From positions 1 to 64,000 of the forward strand of contig SADC01000589.1 in assembly GCA_004194705.1 (NCBI GenBank): a stretch of DNA of 64,000 nucleotides, written 5' to 3'. This document shows positions 51,099-61,135 of this stretch, piece after piece; positions within the stretch are counted from its first letter, which is position 1, and each line of letters opens with the position of its first letter. The notes beneath the pieces were generated by a model that ran no database searches, was not told the origin of the DNA, and worked only from the letters and a program-made list of their open reading frames with translations. The position numbers and the translations under genes are program-made. Origin of the DNA: Ditylenchus dipsaci (taxonomy: Eukaryota > Nematoda > Chromadorea > Rhabditida > Anguinidae).

Positions 51099-53528
51099 CC
51101 CTAACACCACCATGGGTCAATGTGACCCCAAAGCACTTTTGAAAAAGCTGTAAATTTTTTTTTAGACATTGTGAAAGGCTGATTTTTTCTGACTTTGTTT
51201 GTCTTTTTGTTAGCTACATTTTGACTACTTTTCCTATGATTTGGGGATTTATTTTTGTTGTTGTATGAAAAAAGCAGCAGTGTATACCGTGGGGTCAATA
51301 TGACCCTAATATACTATTTCATTATTTTAGTTTTTTCTATATCTCCATTTCTCTTTTTTAGACCGATGCCTAGTAGCTCAAGTAGCGAAGATTTTCCAAG
51401 TGAATATGTGCCATCGTCGGATGAAGGTGAAATCGACTCTCTCAGCGGTGATGCTTCCAGTAGTAGCGAATCTCTCAGTGGTGGTGAAGAAGTCGAAGTG
51501 GTTCCGTCGTATGCGTCTAAGAATGGGAAAGAAGTTTGGAATTCTCAGCCTCCAGCAAATCGGGGAAGATTGTCAGCCGAAAATGTCCTGAAGCAGAAAG
51601 AGGGAGTAACAGCCTATTCAATTCACCGAGTGGATTCCATTGAGAGCTCTTTCGATTTGTTTTTGACTTCGGAAATTGTTCAGGTAATGCTTGGTCATTT
51701 ATTGAATGGTGTCATTTATCTACTTTAGACGATCGTCGAGATGACAAACAAAGAAGGCTCGCGTGTTCTTGCAAATGTGTGGAAAAGCATCACCATAGAA
51801 GAATTTCGACGTTTTCTTGGAGTACTCTTTCTGATAGGTTTGTTGTATTTGTAACTGATTTATGTCGTTTTATGTTGCCTTCCAGGTGTGTATCGTGGTA
51901 AAAACGAACCAGTACCAATGCTTTGGAATATGAACATCGGCCGGGAGTGCATTCGGAACGGGGTTGCGCGAAATCGCTTTTACCAGATATTGCGGTTTTT
52001 GAGGTATTTTGAATGCGGTTGATTGCAATTGAGCAAGGTCATATTCTTTTAGATTTGATGATGCAGAAAGACGAAGGAGGCTTCCAGAAAGAAGAGACAA
52101 GTTAGCACCGATAAGAAAAGTAACTATCTATGCCAAATTTTGATATAAATTTATTTTATTTTCTAGGTCTTTGAGTCCTTCAATGTTAATTTGCGCAGAG
52201 CCTACACTTCTTCAGAATGCGTGACTGTAGATGAACAACTCACAACTTTCCGTGCTAGATGTTCATTCCGCGAATACATTCCTAGTAAACCGGGCAAATA
52301 TGGTAACAAAATATATCTACTTTGTGATTTTTGGTGTAAATAAAATATTTAGGAAAAAAATCATGGCTTCTTTGTGATAGTGATACAAGCTACGTTCTCA
52401 ATGCGCAAGTTTACACTGGTCGAGATCCTCAGCAATCAAGGGAAGTAAATCAAGGTCAACGAGTTGTATTGGACTTGCTAAATGGGCTTCATTTCATGGG
52501 TATATTTTTGTGTAGACGGATTTACAGAAAAGATGTTCAATATTTTAGAGGGTAGAAGCGTTGTAACAGACAATTTTTTCACAAGTTTATCATTGGCAAG
52601 AAGATTGCTTTCGCAAAAAATCACTTTGATCGGGACTGTGCGTCACAATAGAGGAGAAGTTCCGTTATCTTTTATCGGTAAATCAATAATTTTGATAAGT
52701 ATGAAAAGTAGTCATTGAATTGTTTTACTGCTTTAGCTAAACGTGTTCGTGAATCGTATTCCTCTGTTTTCGGGTTTCAAGAAAAAGCTACTCTAGTTTC
52801 ATACTGTCCAAAGAAAGGGAGAAATCCAGTGATCCTTCTAAGCACGATGCATCATAACGCAAAAGTTTCAAGTAGTGAGCAGAAAAAGCCTGAAATAGTT
52901 ACAGACTACAATGCAACCAAAGGTAATTTTGATTGGATATTTAGGCTTTACATGACTGCTTATCTCAGGAGGAGTAGACACCTTGGATCAAATGGTACGA
53001 ACATATTCTACGAAAAGGAAGACTTGTCGCTGGCCTATGGTAGTGTTTATGGTTGCTTCGCTTTCTTACAAATATCTCTTATTTTATAGGTTATATTTTA
53101 CAATATGTTGGACATTGCTGCTGTCAATGCATTTGTGATCTGGTCAAAAATCAATCCTGGTTATCTTGTTGATAAGCGGCATCGTCGTCGTCTATTTCTT
53201 GAAGAGCTAGGTCAAACATTAGCTTGCACTTTGCCCGTGGTGAATCCTCCAAGAACAATGCCAAGTTTTAAAACAGCATCAGGAAGCAAACGTGGTCGAT
53301 GCTATTTGTGCCAAGAGAAATCGATAAAAAAAGTGTCATCAAAATGTAGTAATTGTCAAAATTTACATGTGTTGGTCATTCAGTTTGGTATGAGTGTAGT
53401 GATTAATAAAGTCATTTACTTTTTGTGGAATAAATTCGATAATTTGGAACTATTTTGACTACTTTTTGTTTTGGGGTCATATTGACCCACGGTATACAAC
53501 GCTAGTTTTTTTTCCGGTAGTGTTAGGG
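51099..53528 (+). mobile_element. piggyBac transposon, apparently complete
   Basis: TTAA at 51095-51098 and 53529-53532 flank ends CCCTAACACCACC and inverse of GGTAGTGTTAGGG. Subterminal inverted ATGGGTCAATGTGACCCC and GGGGTCATATTGACCC follow. CCCT...AGGG ends with a TTAA target are diagnostic. It encodes a full transposase and sits 38 bp from the right end of the element at 48327-51060. Confidence 0.95.
51366..53458 (+). CDS. piggyBac transposase, ten exons, open throughout
   Basis: DNA transposase that cuts and pastes at TTAA. Exons 51366-51683, 51729-51837, 51886-52003, 52053-52119, 52167-52302, 52353-52499, 52549-52677, 52737-52922, 52969-53039 and 53090-53458 total 1650 nt, giving 549 residues, with no frame break. 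The N-terminus is Ser/acidic (SSSEDFPSEYVPSSDEGEID). The catalytic aspartates are in order: SWLLCDSDTSYVLN (Asp258), VVTDNFFTSL (Asp306) and GGVDTLDQM (Asp407). RWPMV-x-F-Y-N-M-L-D follows. A C-terminal Cys motif CYLCQ ... CSNC lies near residues 498-516, shorter than a full cross-brace finger. Introns of 45-59 bp have T-rich acceptors, so the element is adapted to this host. The start at 51366 follows a T-rich tract and precedes the acidic domain as usual. Everything needed for activity appears present. Confidence 0.9.
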
Positions 53529-53599
53529 TTAAATTTGGATATGTCACATACCCCCGATTTAACTGCTTCTCGATTTAACGCTTGGAAGCCATGAATTCA

Positions 53600-56500
53600 A
53601 CTGCTGAGTGTCCTTGAAGGGCGGTAGGACGAAATGGCAGAATCTGCCATTTAAACCGCGGCGAAAGTGGCTGGAAAAAATGGCAAAATCTGCCGTTTTA
53701 ACCGCGGCGAAAATGGCAAATTCTGCCATTTGACCGCGGCAAAAATGGCAATTTTTGCCATTTTGACCACGAGGCAGCAACATTCATATTGCTGTTTGTT
53801 GTGTAGATCATCATCGCTCGAGTACATCTCGATTATCTCTTAAATGATCGCATTCTGCATTTGCCGTATTTCCTGTAAGACATAATCATTGAATTCTTGC
53901 ATTATTTAGGCAGTCAAACATGGAAATCGCTAGCAATTCAGGAAGCGATAAGAGAACGTTAGCCGGCAGAAAATGCCTCTCTACACTCGTGAAGTTGCGA
54001 TTGAAGGAATCGACGAGTCGCAGAAGCGTGGTGGTAGCAATGGCGTGTTTAAGAAGCAGAAACTGCGACTATGGCGGAAAGGCATAGCTACAGGGAGGAA
54101 TCGGTATGGATCTAAAATATGTGTCGCTAGTATGATTGCCTATGCGTTTTTAGGCATCGAAAAAGTTTCCAGGTGTTTTGTTTTTTCGATGCAGTCGATA
54201 CAAGCCTAACTCGCCTTGCAACGGCCGTGGATTCACTGTAAAAGGAATGTTTCATGTCACCGCCGAGCACAGCCACGAAAACAAGCGAAATGGAGGTCTG
54301 GGTTTGAGGTTGGTTCTACATTAGTTGGATTACTTGTTGTGATTTAGTCATACAAAGGTGTTTAAGGTTCAAAAGCGATTGCGGAAAGGAGACAGATTGC
54401 CTACCAACTATCGACAACACCAATAGAGACTTTGGTCAAAAAGGTTCGCCATGGCGCCTCTCGACTGGTGCGTGCACACCTACCTAGCAAAGACAGTATG
54501 GCTCGCCGACTTCGACAGAAGAAACTAAAGGAAGTGCTCAGAAGTATCGAACATGAGGAGATGATCGTGCCCGACTCGGCTAGAGAAACGTCGGATGGAG
54601 AGCGCTTTCTTTTTTGGGATTCACGGGAGCAAGAGCCAGGTACGATAATTTTATTTTTTGTTGAAATTATTTGCCATAATTAGAAAGCACTACCATTCTG
54701 ATCTGGATGTCTAAAGTGCAAGAAACGCTGCTGGAAGAGACTGAGCTCCTTTCTTTTGACGCCACGTACAAGAAGTCAGCGCGGGGATTTTATCAATTCT
54801 TTTGCGTCTATGGTCGGTGCGATAGAAAGGTGCTGCCAATAGCGTGGGTGTGGATGCGGAAGAAAACTAGGATGGAATATCTCAGAGTGTGGCTTTCAAT
54901 GTTCCGGAAACCTGTAGCGGATTACCATATTCGATACGCAATGGCAGGTGGGCTCTTATCTATTCAGAAACACGTGTTGACGCGTTGCATGAGTGCATGT
55001 TATAGACTTCGAATGACGCCCTGATGAAGCACTGCAAGAAATTTTTCCTAGTATAATCTTGCTTCGCTGCGAACGGCTTGTTAACGGCTTGATGTTATAA
55101 CGTTACTTTAAAAGGGGTGATAACGTTGCGTTTGATCTGGAGGTTTTATTTTACTGATAATCACTTTACCTTTCCTATAATCATTTTTGTGGTTTTGAGG
55201 AGTGGTTTCACCTGTTCAGTATGCTTTCTTTCTTGCCGGTGGTGGATGTTCTCCGAGGATATCTGGCCCTGCTTCACAGATTCAGAGATTTAGCAGATCG
55301 TTACGAAATTGCTGAAGAGGAAATAGAAAAGATCAATGGTATGTGCTTAAGATTCTTGGTAGTTACGTTGACTAAACCATTTAGCCTTCATCGAATACTT
55401 CCTTAAGACGTTTCTGTACCGAAGCAATCTTATTCCCGGTGGATCATTCAGAGAAGTGCGTTATAGTATCAAGATTTGGAATCCCTTTGACTCGCTTGCA
55501 ACAAATCACTTGCCAATCACAAATAATGACGCTGAAGGTAAGACTGAGAAGTGTTTAAGAATATTTTTTCTCGTTTACCTGTCTTTCGGAGGTAGGCAAA
55601 AATGTAGAATTTTAGAGTGGAGTTTAATTAAAATCGGGTCGAAACAACTTATTTTCACTCTAAAATTCCGCATTTTCAAAGCGGTTTAAAATGCAAAAAT
55701 TTCGCACTTGCGACTACCTCTTTTTCTACTAGGTTCAAATGCGTGATACAACCAACATTTCGGAGGGCTCCAAAAACCACTGAGGTCGAAGGTCATTGAA
55801 TGGATGAAATCGCAAGTGCAAACTATGGAGTATGATATTGAGCGGTAAATTATGTTTTTTTTTATTTTTACGCTTCAACCCCTAGCTTGATGTTTGTTCA
55901 GACATAAAGACTGTCCGGCCTAAAAATGGGTGCGCAAGACGTTGCGACAGCAGCTGGAAGAATCAAATCTCCGGAACTTGCTCACTGACTGGAGGATTAT
56001 GAGAGCGTCACTGGATCCGAGCACGACACCGGATAACAGCAAGTACATCAGGTTCCTCCAGGATGTCTACGAGAATTTTCGCCGTCGCCATCTCCTTGCG
56101 CCAATTGAGCCATTTCAGCCGGACGAACAATAAGTGGAAGTTAACGAACTTACATTGATGGGCCTTAATCTGGATGACATTGATGCGCCGCCTAATGAAG
56201 AATTCCCGGAGGATGAAGATTTGAATATGAATAATCAGATTTAAATGTCTTATTGTTAGCTGCTATCATTTTCGTTGTTGTCATGGATGTGGAATAAAAG
56301 AGTTGGTGATTTATCTATATTGTAAACAGAAGGGTGAGAATAATATACGGATGTGTCTAAAAATGTGGATTGACGTGTAAATCAACACCCAGAAGATCAA
56401 AATGAAAATTTATTAAAAAAATTATTAATGAAAAGATGAAATTAGCCATTTTAACCGCGGCGAAAATGGCAGAATCTGCCATTTTAGCCGCGGCAAAAAT

Positions 56501-56610
56501 GGCAATTTTTGCCATTTTCGCCGCGGTTAAAATGGCAGATTCTGCCATTTCATCCTACCGCCCCTTGAAGACACGCACATCGAAAATGTGAAAATTCAGC
56601 AGTGCTCAAT
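53600..56610 (+). mobile_element. Mutator-like element (MULE) with arrayed TIRs
   Basis: Left (53608-53780) and right (56445-56580) ends are inverted copies with the order GGGCGGTAGGA, then units of AAATGGCAGAATCTGCCATT and TTAACCGCGGCGAAAATGGC. Outer traces (CTGCTGA) suggest the true ends lie slightly further out, with one side shortened. I could not fix a target duplication. It encloses the decayed transposase below. Confidence 0.7.
53920..56244 (+). pseudogene. MULE transposase with FLYWCH-like finger, interrupted
   Basis: Seen, in order: a start near 53920-53973; a FLYWCH-like segment split by an intron (KLRLWRKGIATGRNR, then about 54202 RYKPNSPCNGRGF and HVTAEHSHENK with paired Cys/His); a helical part to about 54640 (VKKVRHGASRLVRAHLPSKD); the MULE catalytic start LLSFDATYKKSARGFYQFF (about 54736-54795, first Asp); NDALMKHCKKFFPSIILLRC (about 55005-55070); a later segment WNPFDSLATNHLPITNNDAE (about 55470-55530); and a C-terminal part to 56132-56244. 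Introns are plausible between most parts, but near 55008-55020 the acceptor leads into a stop (TTCGAATGA) in the expected phase, and the segment after 55070 is hard to join. A palindrome of about 130 bp has entered one intron (55592-55721). AATAAA lies at about 56293. I read it as a recently decayed copy. Confidence 0.65.
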
Positions 56611-56699
56611 AAGTTGTATCAAATGCATTTTCGGTTATATTCTGATACATACTCCCACTCATTTCAAATGAGAAAATCCACAAGAAGGGTCAAAGGTAA

Positions 56700-56840
56700 A
56701 TTTCAATGTGATGTGATGACTATCCTCTTGCTCACAGTCCTTGGTCGAAGTCGAGGTCGAGGTCGTGGTCGAGTCGTGGTCGATGTTGCTCACACTCCTT
56801 GGTCGAGGTCGAGGACGATGTGTGCTCACAGTCGAAAAAC
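56700..56840. repeat. GGTCGAGGTCGAGG repeat with CTCACA edges
   Basis: Three blocks of GGTCGA hexamers separated by TGCTCACA(C/G)TCCTTG. The same design occurs at 24299, 26703-26755, 27604-27760, 29280-29470 and 58775-59047. Confidence 0.6.
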
Positions 56841-56849
56841 TCAAATAAA

Positions 56850-58160
56850 ATGCTAGTAATTGATTTATTTAGTCCAAAAATGGCTTATTTCATCTTTTAT
56901 GAATGATTTCAGGCCAAACAGTAGGTGTTTTTGCTGCCAAGACATACTTTGAACATGTTTTCAGATGGTGATTGACCTGTTTCACCGAAACGCTTTTCGG
57001 TTCAAAATTCAACCTTTTTGCCTTGGGACACCAAGATATATATTTGGCTGTTTGCTAAAAGGAGTTTAACTTTTTGCAAACAATTGATTGAGCGGATCAG
57101 AATTCCAGCCAGACAGGATTAATCACTCTGAATCGTGTGGTTTGCGTAGTTTAAAAGAACCATTGCAGTTGTCTACAACGAGAATTTCAAATGTTTTAAT
57201 GCGCGTGGGATAATTTTTTACTCCGAAAATATTCGGAATTCTCACACTGCCCTAAACCGCTCCAAATTAGTGTTGGGCTCGAGACGAGAAAATTTTGAGA
57301 ATTTTCGATTTCTCGTCTTGAAAATTTTGCTTTTCTCGTTCTCGATCCTCGCTCGACCCCCATTGCCCAACAATACTCCGAACTACCCGAAACCACACTC
57401 GCAACTCCCTAAACCTAATGCGAAAATTCAAAGTTATTTTGCACTTATAGAGATCCGAACCAGCAACCTAAGTTATGAGTATATGATGCACTACACCACC
57501 ATCTCTTCTTTTCAAGACCGTTCAGAACCCACTCCAGAGTGGTGAAAAAGCAAAATAATTCATTTTTGGTAGTTCACTAAAGAGGGGTGAACTTTTCTTA
57601 AAAAAATCGATTGAGCAGATCAGAATTCCTGTTCGGTGAGCTCAACCACCAGAATTCCAGATTTGGGATGGTTTAGAGTTGTTCAGGGTAGATTAGTGTC
57701 GCATTCTGGTCAATTACAACCAATTACTTTTGTTTTTTGACCGTTCTGGAGTGGGTTCTGAGCAACCTTGAAAAAAAGAGAATGCTTTGCCGGAATTTCA
57801 ATTTTTTAGTCTGAACCAACCAAACCAAGTGTTCGCCCACTTAGAGCGATCATTTTTACTTTTTCGGGTTCCAAAATCTCGTTCCTGGACTGATTCGGAC
57901 ACGCTGAAGATGGATTGATAATAGTAAAATGAGGTTTTTGTATTTTTTGAGTATTGGGCAATAATTGATTTTGCCAAAACTCGATTTTACCAAAGCTCAA
58001 GAAATATCCTACAGAACGTCATTTTAGCACTATCAAAACATCTTCAGCATGCCCGAATCAGTCCAGAAAACAGATTTCAGAGCCCGAAAAAATATTTTTT
58101 TTTGCTACAAGTGGATGACCACTTTATTCGGTTGGTTAGGACTGAAAAATTGAAATTCCC
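56850..58160. repeat. Dispersed repeat fragments, no gene
   Basis: Contains two GCGGATCAGAATTCC-type fragments (57080-57270 and 57590-57710), a minus-strand tRNA-like SINE piece (57445-57520), a CTCGAGACGAGAAAATTTTGAG hairpin (57276-57335) and a copy of the AAGTGGATGACCACTT repeat (57800-58130). Confidence 0.45.
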
Positions 58161-58174
58161 GCGAAATTTTCACT

Positions 58175-58480
58175 GAAAGTAAGAGTGAGAGTGAGATTAA
58201 AAAAACTCATTGGGTACAGTGAAAATGGGAGTGAGAGTGCGAGTGAGAGTGAAAGTTAAATTGAGAGGCAATTTTTTACTGTTGGGTACACACCAGGGCT
58301 GCAGCCGGTTTTTATATAAAAACCAGAAGCAGAAAAACAGAAAAAACGGTATTTTGCTAAAAAAAAAAAGAAGCAGAAAAACAGAAGTGAAAAAACACAG
58401 AAAAACAGAAGCAGAAAAACAGAACCCGGCTGCAGCCCTGGTACTCACTGAGAGTGCGAGTCTGAGTGAGAGTACATGGA
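58175..58480. repeat. GTGAGAGTGAGA cluster
   Basis: Repeats of GAGTGAGAGTGCGAGTGAG on both sides of a small hAT-like MITE, similar to 9405-9720. Confidence 0.6.
58294..58440. mobile_element. 147-bp hAT-like MITE with 8-bp TSD
   Basis: GTACACAC (58286-58293) and GTACTCAC (58441-58448) differ at one base. Ends CAGGGCTGCAGCCGG and the inverse of CCGGCTGCAGCCCTG. The interior repeats AGAAGCAGAAAAACAGAA. Confidence 0.8.
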
Positions 58481-58774
58481 AAATCCGCTCATTGGAAACG
58501 GGGCCTAAGTGTGAAATACTGAGCGTTTCAGCCAACGGACAGAAATTTCGATACGCTCATTTGCTTTTTGCAAAAAGCAATACCCTCATTTGGTAAACCC
58601 CAAACACAGTCATTTATGGCTTTGCGCCATCTTTTGATGGGTTCTCGGTAATTGTTACAGGAAGGGTATTGTTTTAAAGCTTTATTTAATCATGGTCCAG
58701 GTTGCTGGTTCGAATCTCCTTAGGTGCAAAATTTATAAAAAACGTTGAAAAATAGTAAAGCCACGAAACCGAGA

Positions 58775-59047
58775 CCTTGTCTCGCAGCCCTTGGTCGAGG
58801 TCGCGGTCGAGGTCAATCGTGCTCACACTCCTTGGTCGAGGTCGCAGTCGATGTCACGGTCGGGGTCCTCAGGACAAAAACAATTGAAAAAATAACAAAT
58901 TTTGGGTAATCGAACGATAATTTTTTTAATTTCTCGTGATTTTGTATCGTGCAGAATATTTTCCACATGACAAAGAAATGCTTTGAAGAAATCGAATATC
59001 GACCGTGGTCGATGTGATATCGACCTCGACCTCGACCAACCACTGTG
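58775..59047. repeat. GGTCGA-type MITE
   Basis: Left CTTGGTCGAGGTCGCGGTCG and right ATCGACCTCGACCTCGACCA with CACTGTGAGCA are inverted. AT-rich centre. Confidence 0.55.
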
Positions 59048-59177
59048 AGCAAATCATATATTTATGAGGAATGCGAAAATTAGCAAGGACTGTGTATGTT
59101 GATGTTTATTATTTGTTGAGCGGAGTTGTTATTGTTGCTTAAATTAAATTAGATTTTCTCTTGATTTTTGACCTGTT

Positions 59178-59292
59178 TATAGTAAACGCTCGATTTAACG
59201 CCCCGCTTGAGCGTTTTTGTAATGATAAACTCGATTTAACGGCCCCTACGGCCGGTCCCAAGGGAGGCCGTTAAATCGAGGGCTGTCATATG
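59178..59292. mobile_element. MITE with CTCGATTTAACGGCC ends
   Basis: TAAACGCTCGATTTAACGCC and inverse GGCCGTTAAATCGAGGGC, with an inner CTCGATTTAACGGCCCC copy. Relatives of its ends occur near 47958 and 53549. Confidence 0.6.
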
Positions 59293-59577
59293 ATAAAAGA
59301 AGGTTGATGGATGGATGTTGCAAAAACACAAAATAGAAACTAGACCCGCTGGCGGTTGGCTTTGCATGTAATCGATATTTGATGACAGCAAGGATTTAGT
59401 GCTATCTATCCTTCACTTTTTATCATCTTTTTGATCTCTGCCTCTTTTTTTGCACTTTTTTCGACTAAATAGTTTTCACTGTGAAAATGTTTTGTATAGT
59501 GGAATGACTTTGTAGAGTTTTTTTTGATGTGCTGTATAGCTACTTAGGTTAGAAAATCAGGATTAGCTTTTATCAGT

Positions 59578-59830
59578 TTTATGGCCCAAAGTGGTGCGCA
59601 GGTTCGATCCCACGTGGTGACACGCTATTTATTTTACCTTGTTAAGCCAACTTTACGGGGTAAATCGACTTTTGTAGCGCCAGATTAGAAATCACCCACC
59701 CGAATTGCCCTTAGAAGCTGGTGAAACAGGACAATAAATAGCGCGCCACCACGTAGGATCGAGCCTTCGCACCATTTGGGCCAAAAAACTAACGCTTATT
59801 CACTGCGCCACTGGTGTCGCATTTTCTAAC
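59578..59830. repeat. Inverted pair of tRNA-like arms
   Basis: GTGGTGCGCAGGTTCGATCC with CACGTGGTGACACGCTATTT at 59590-59632 is inverted at 59738-59788. Each arm has a B box. The minus-side arm continues into a TAAGCGTTAG/CACTGCGCCACTGG A-box-like part. Confidence 0.5.
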
Positions 59831-60483
59831 TTATGCGGCTTTTTGGTTTGATCCGGAACCTTTTCGGCCCGACCCAGAGCATTTTTTCAACCAGCCCCGG
59901 TCCATAAAAGCTTGAATCACGCCGGTCCACGGACAAGTCTGAAATCAATTGTTTGATCTTGTATTTTTTTACATCAAAGTGCCCAACTTTCAATTTGTCT
60001 GATAAACTTTCTGTGACATCACTGTTTGGACTAGTGTCGGGTCCCATTGCTGATAGTATTATATTAACCAGTGCCTTCAATCAATACTACTACTTATCAA
60101 CAATAGACTGCTGCCTTGCTTGTGTTTCCACCACTACCTGTGTGTGTCTACTATTGCTTAAACACAAAATAGAAGGGAGTTGACAGGGTAGACACTGATA
60201 ATAATCATCACCATTTTGCCTTATCTTATCTGTCTCCTTCATCACCACTGCCCGAAATTGTATTTTACAATGCAATATTTGGACTGAACTCATCTAAAAA
60301 TACCAATTTTGCACTTTTCACTTTTTTCACGGCGGTTCGATTCCCCTCGGCTGCCACCACTTTTTTGAGAATTTGAAGCACTACATTGTAATTGTCTCCC
60401 CGTAGTCAATTTTATAAATTTACATGGCTTTTTCATGCCGTAGACACGATAGAAAAATGGTAGCAATTCTGGAACACGCACTT
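59831..60483. other. No gene supported
   Basis: Minus-strand ORFs (59826-60080, 60090-60293 and 60290-60505) have no joined structure or domain. About 60330-60360 (GGCGGTTCGATTCCCCTCGGC) is a B-box-like tRNA remnant on the plus strand. Confidence 0.3.
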
Positions 60484-60726
60484 CAGTCGATTCTAAAATA
60501 CCCACCCCATCAGTCTACCTTGGTCTCCCAAGCTTAGTTTTTATTGAAAAAATCGTTAATTTTTTTATTATGCATTTTTTCTGCATCTTTTAAAATTTTA
60601 CCGTTTAATTGAAAAAAAGGCAGTGAAAAATCAAGAAAAAGGAAAATATAATTTTTTTACCAAAAAATCAGCTTGGGGACCAAGGTAAACTGCTGGGGTG
60701 GGTGGGTGTTCCAGAGTCTAGCCGAA
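60484..60726. mobile_element. MITE, family CAGTCGATTCTGGAA
   Basis: CAGTCGATTCTAAAATACCC and the inverse of GGGTGTTCCAGAGTCTAGCC, with inner AAAAAATCAGCTTGGGGACC as in the copy at 20371-20594. Confidence 0.65.
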
Positions 60727-61135
60727 AGTTTAAAAAAGAAGGCTGGCTGATCAGTTAGTTTCAATTCTCATTAGTAACATGCACTTTTTATCTTAAAAAG
60801 GCCTGCTTTTATACCCAAAACCCGACTATTCAAACAGTTGTCATCATTTTTTTTTTCACTCAAATATGTAAGAAAAAGAGTTAAATGTCTGCCTTTCACC
60901 AAATTCGAGAACAGGTTATTGATGTGTGTGTATGGAAAACCTCCTCCCTTTCTTCCGTAGTTCTGTCTTTTAACCCACTAAATCAAAATCAGGTAGTAGC
61001 GTGAACAAAAATTAGCGCGACTGCCTCCACTCCCAGACTAATGAATGAAATTTGGGGGTGGTTGTATAATTCTCCAATTTCTATTGATTTGATTTTTTTA
61101 CTATTTAGGCTAATTAACTGTGTTATTGTGGTGAA
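60727..61135. other. Upstream region of the receptor gene
   Basis: No coding signal. It should include the receptor promoter and 5-prime UTR; a T-rich stretch at 61090-61110 ending TATTTAGG could be a 5-prime UTR or trans-splice acceptor. No specific promoter element is identified. Confidence 0.4.

Noticed and set aside
56602..56856. Arg/Gly-rich ORF (RSRGRGRGRV)
   Set aside because: Translation of the GGTCGA hexamer repeat.
58197..58596. Lys-rich ORFs on both strands
   Set aside because: They cross the GTGAGA cluster and the small hAT-like MITE; purely repeat-derived.
60330..60365. tRNA gene 3-prime half (GGTTCGATTCCCCTCGGCTGCCA-like)
   Set aside because: No D arm, anticodon arm or matching acceptor strand upstream.
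59826..60505. Three consecutive minus-strand ORFs that might be exons
   Set aside because: They are in separate frames without convincing donor/acceptor pairs, and part overlaps tRNA-like repeat sequence.
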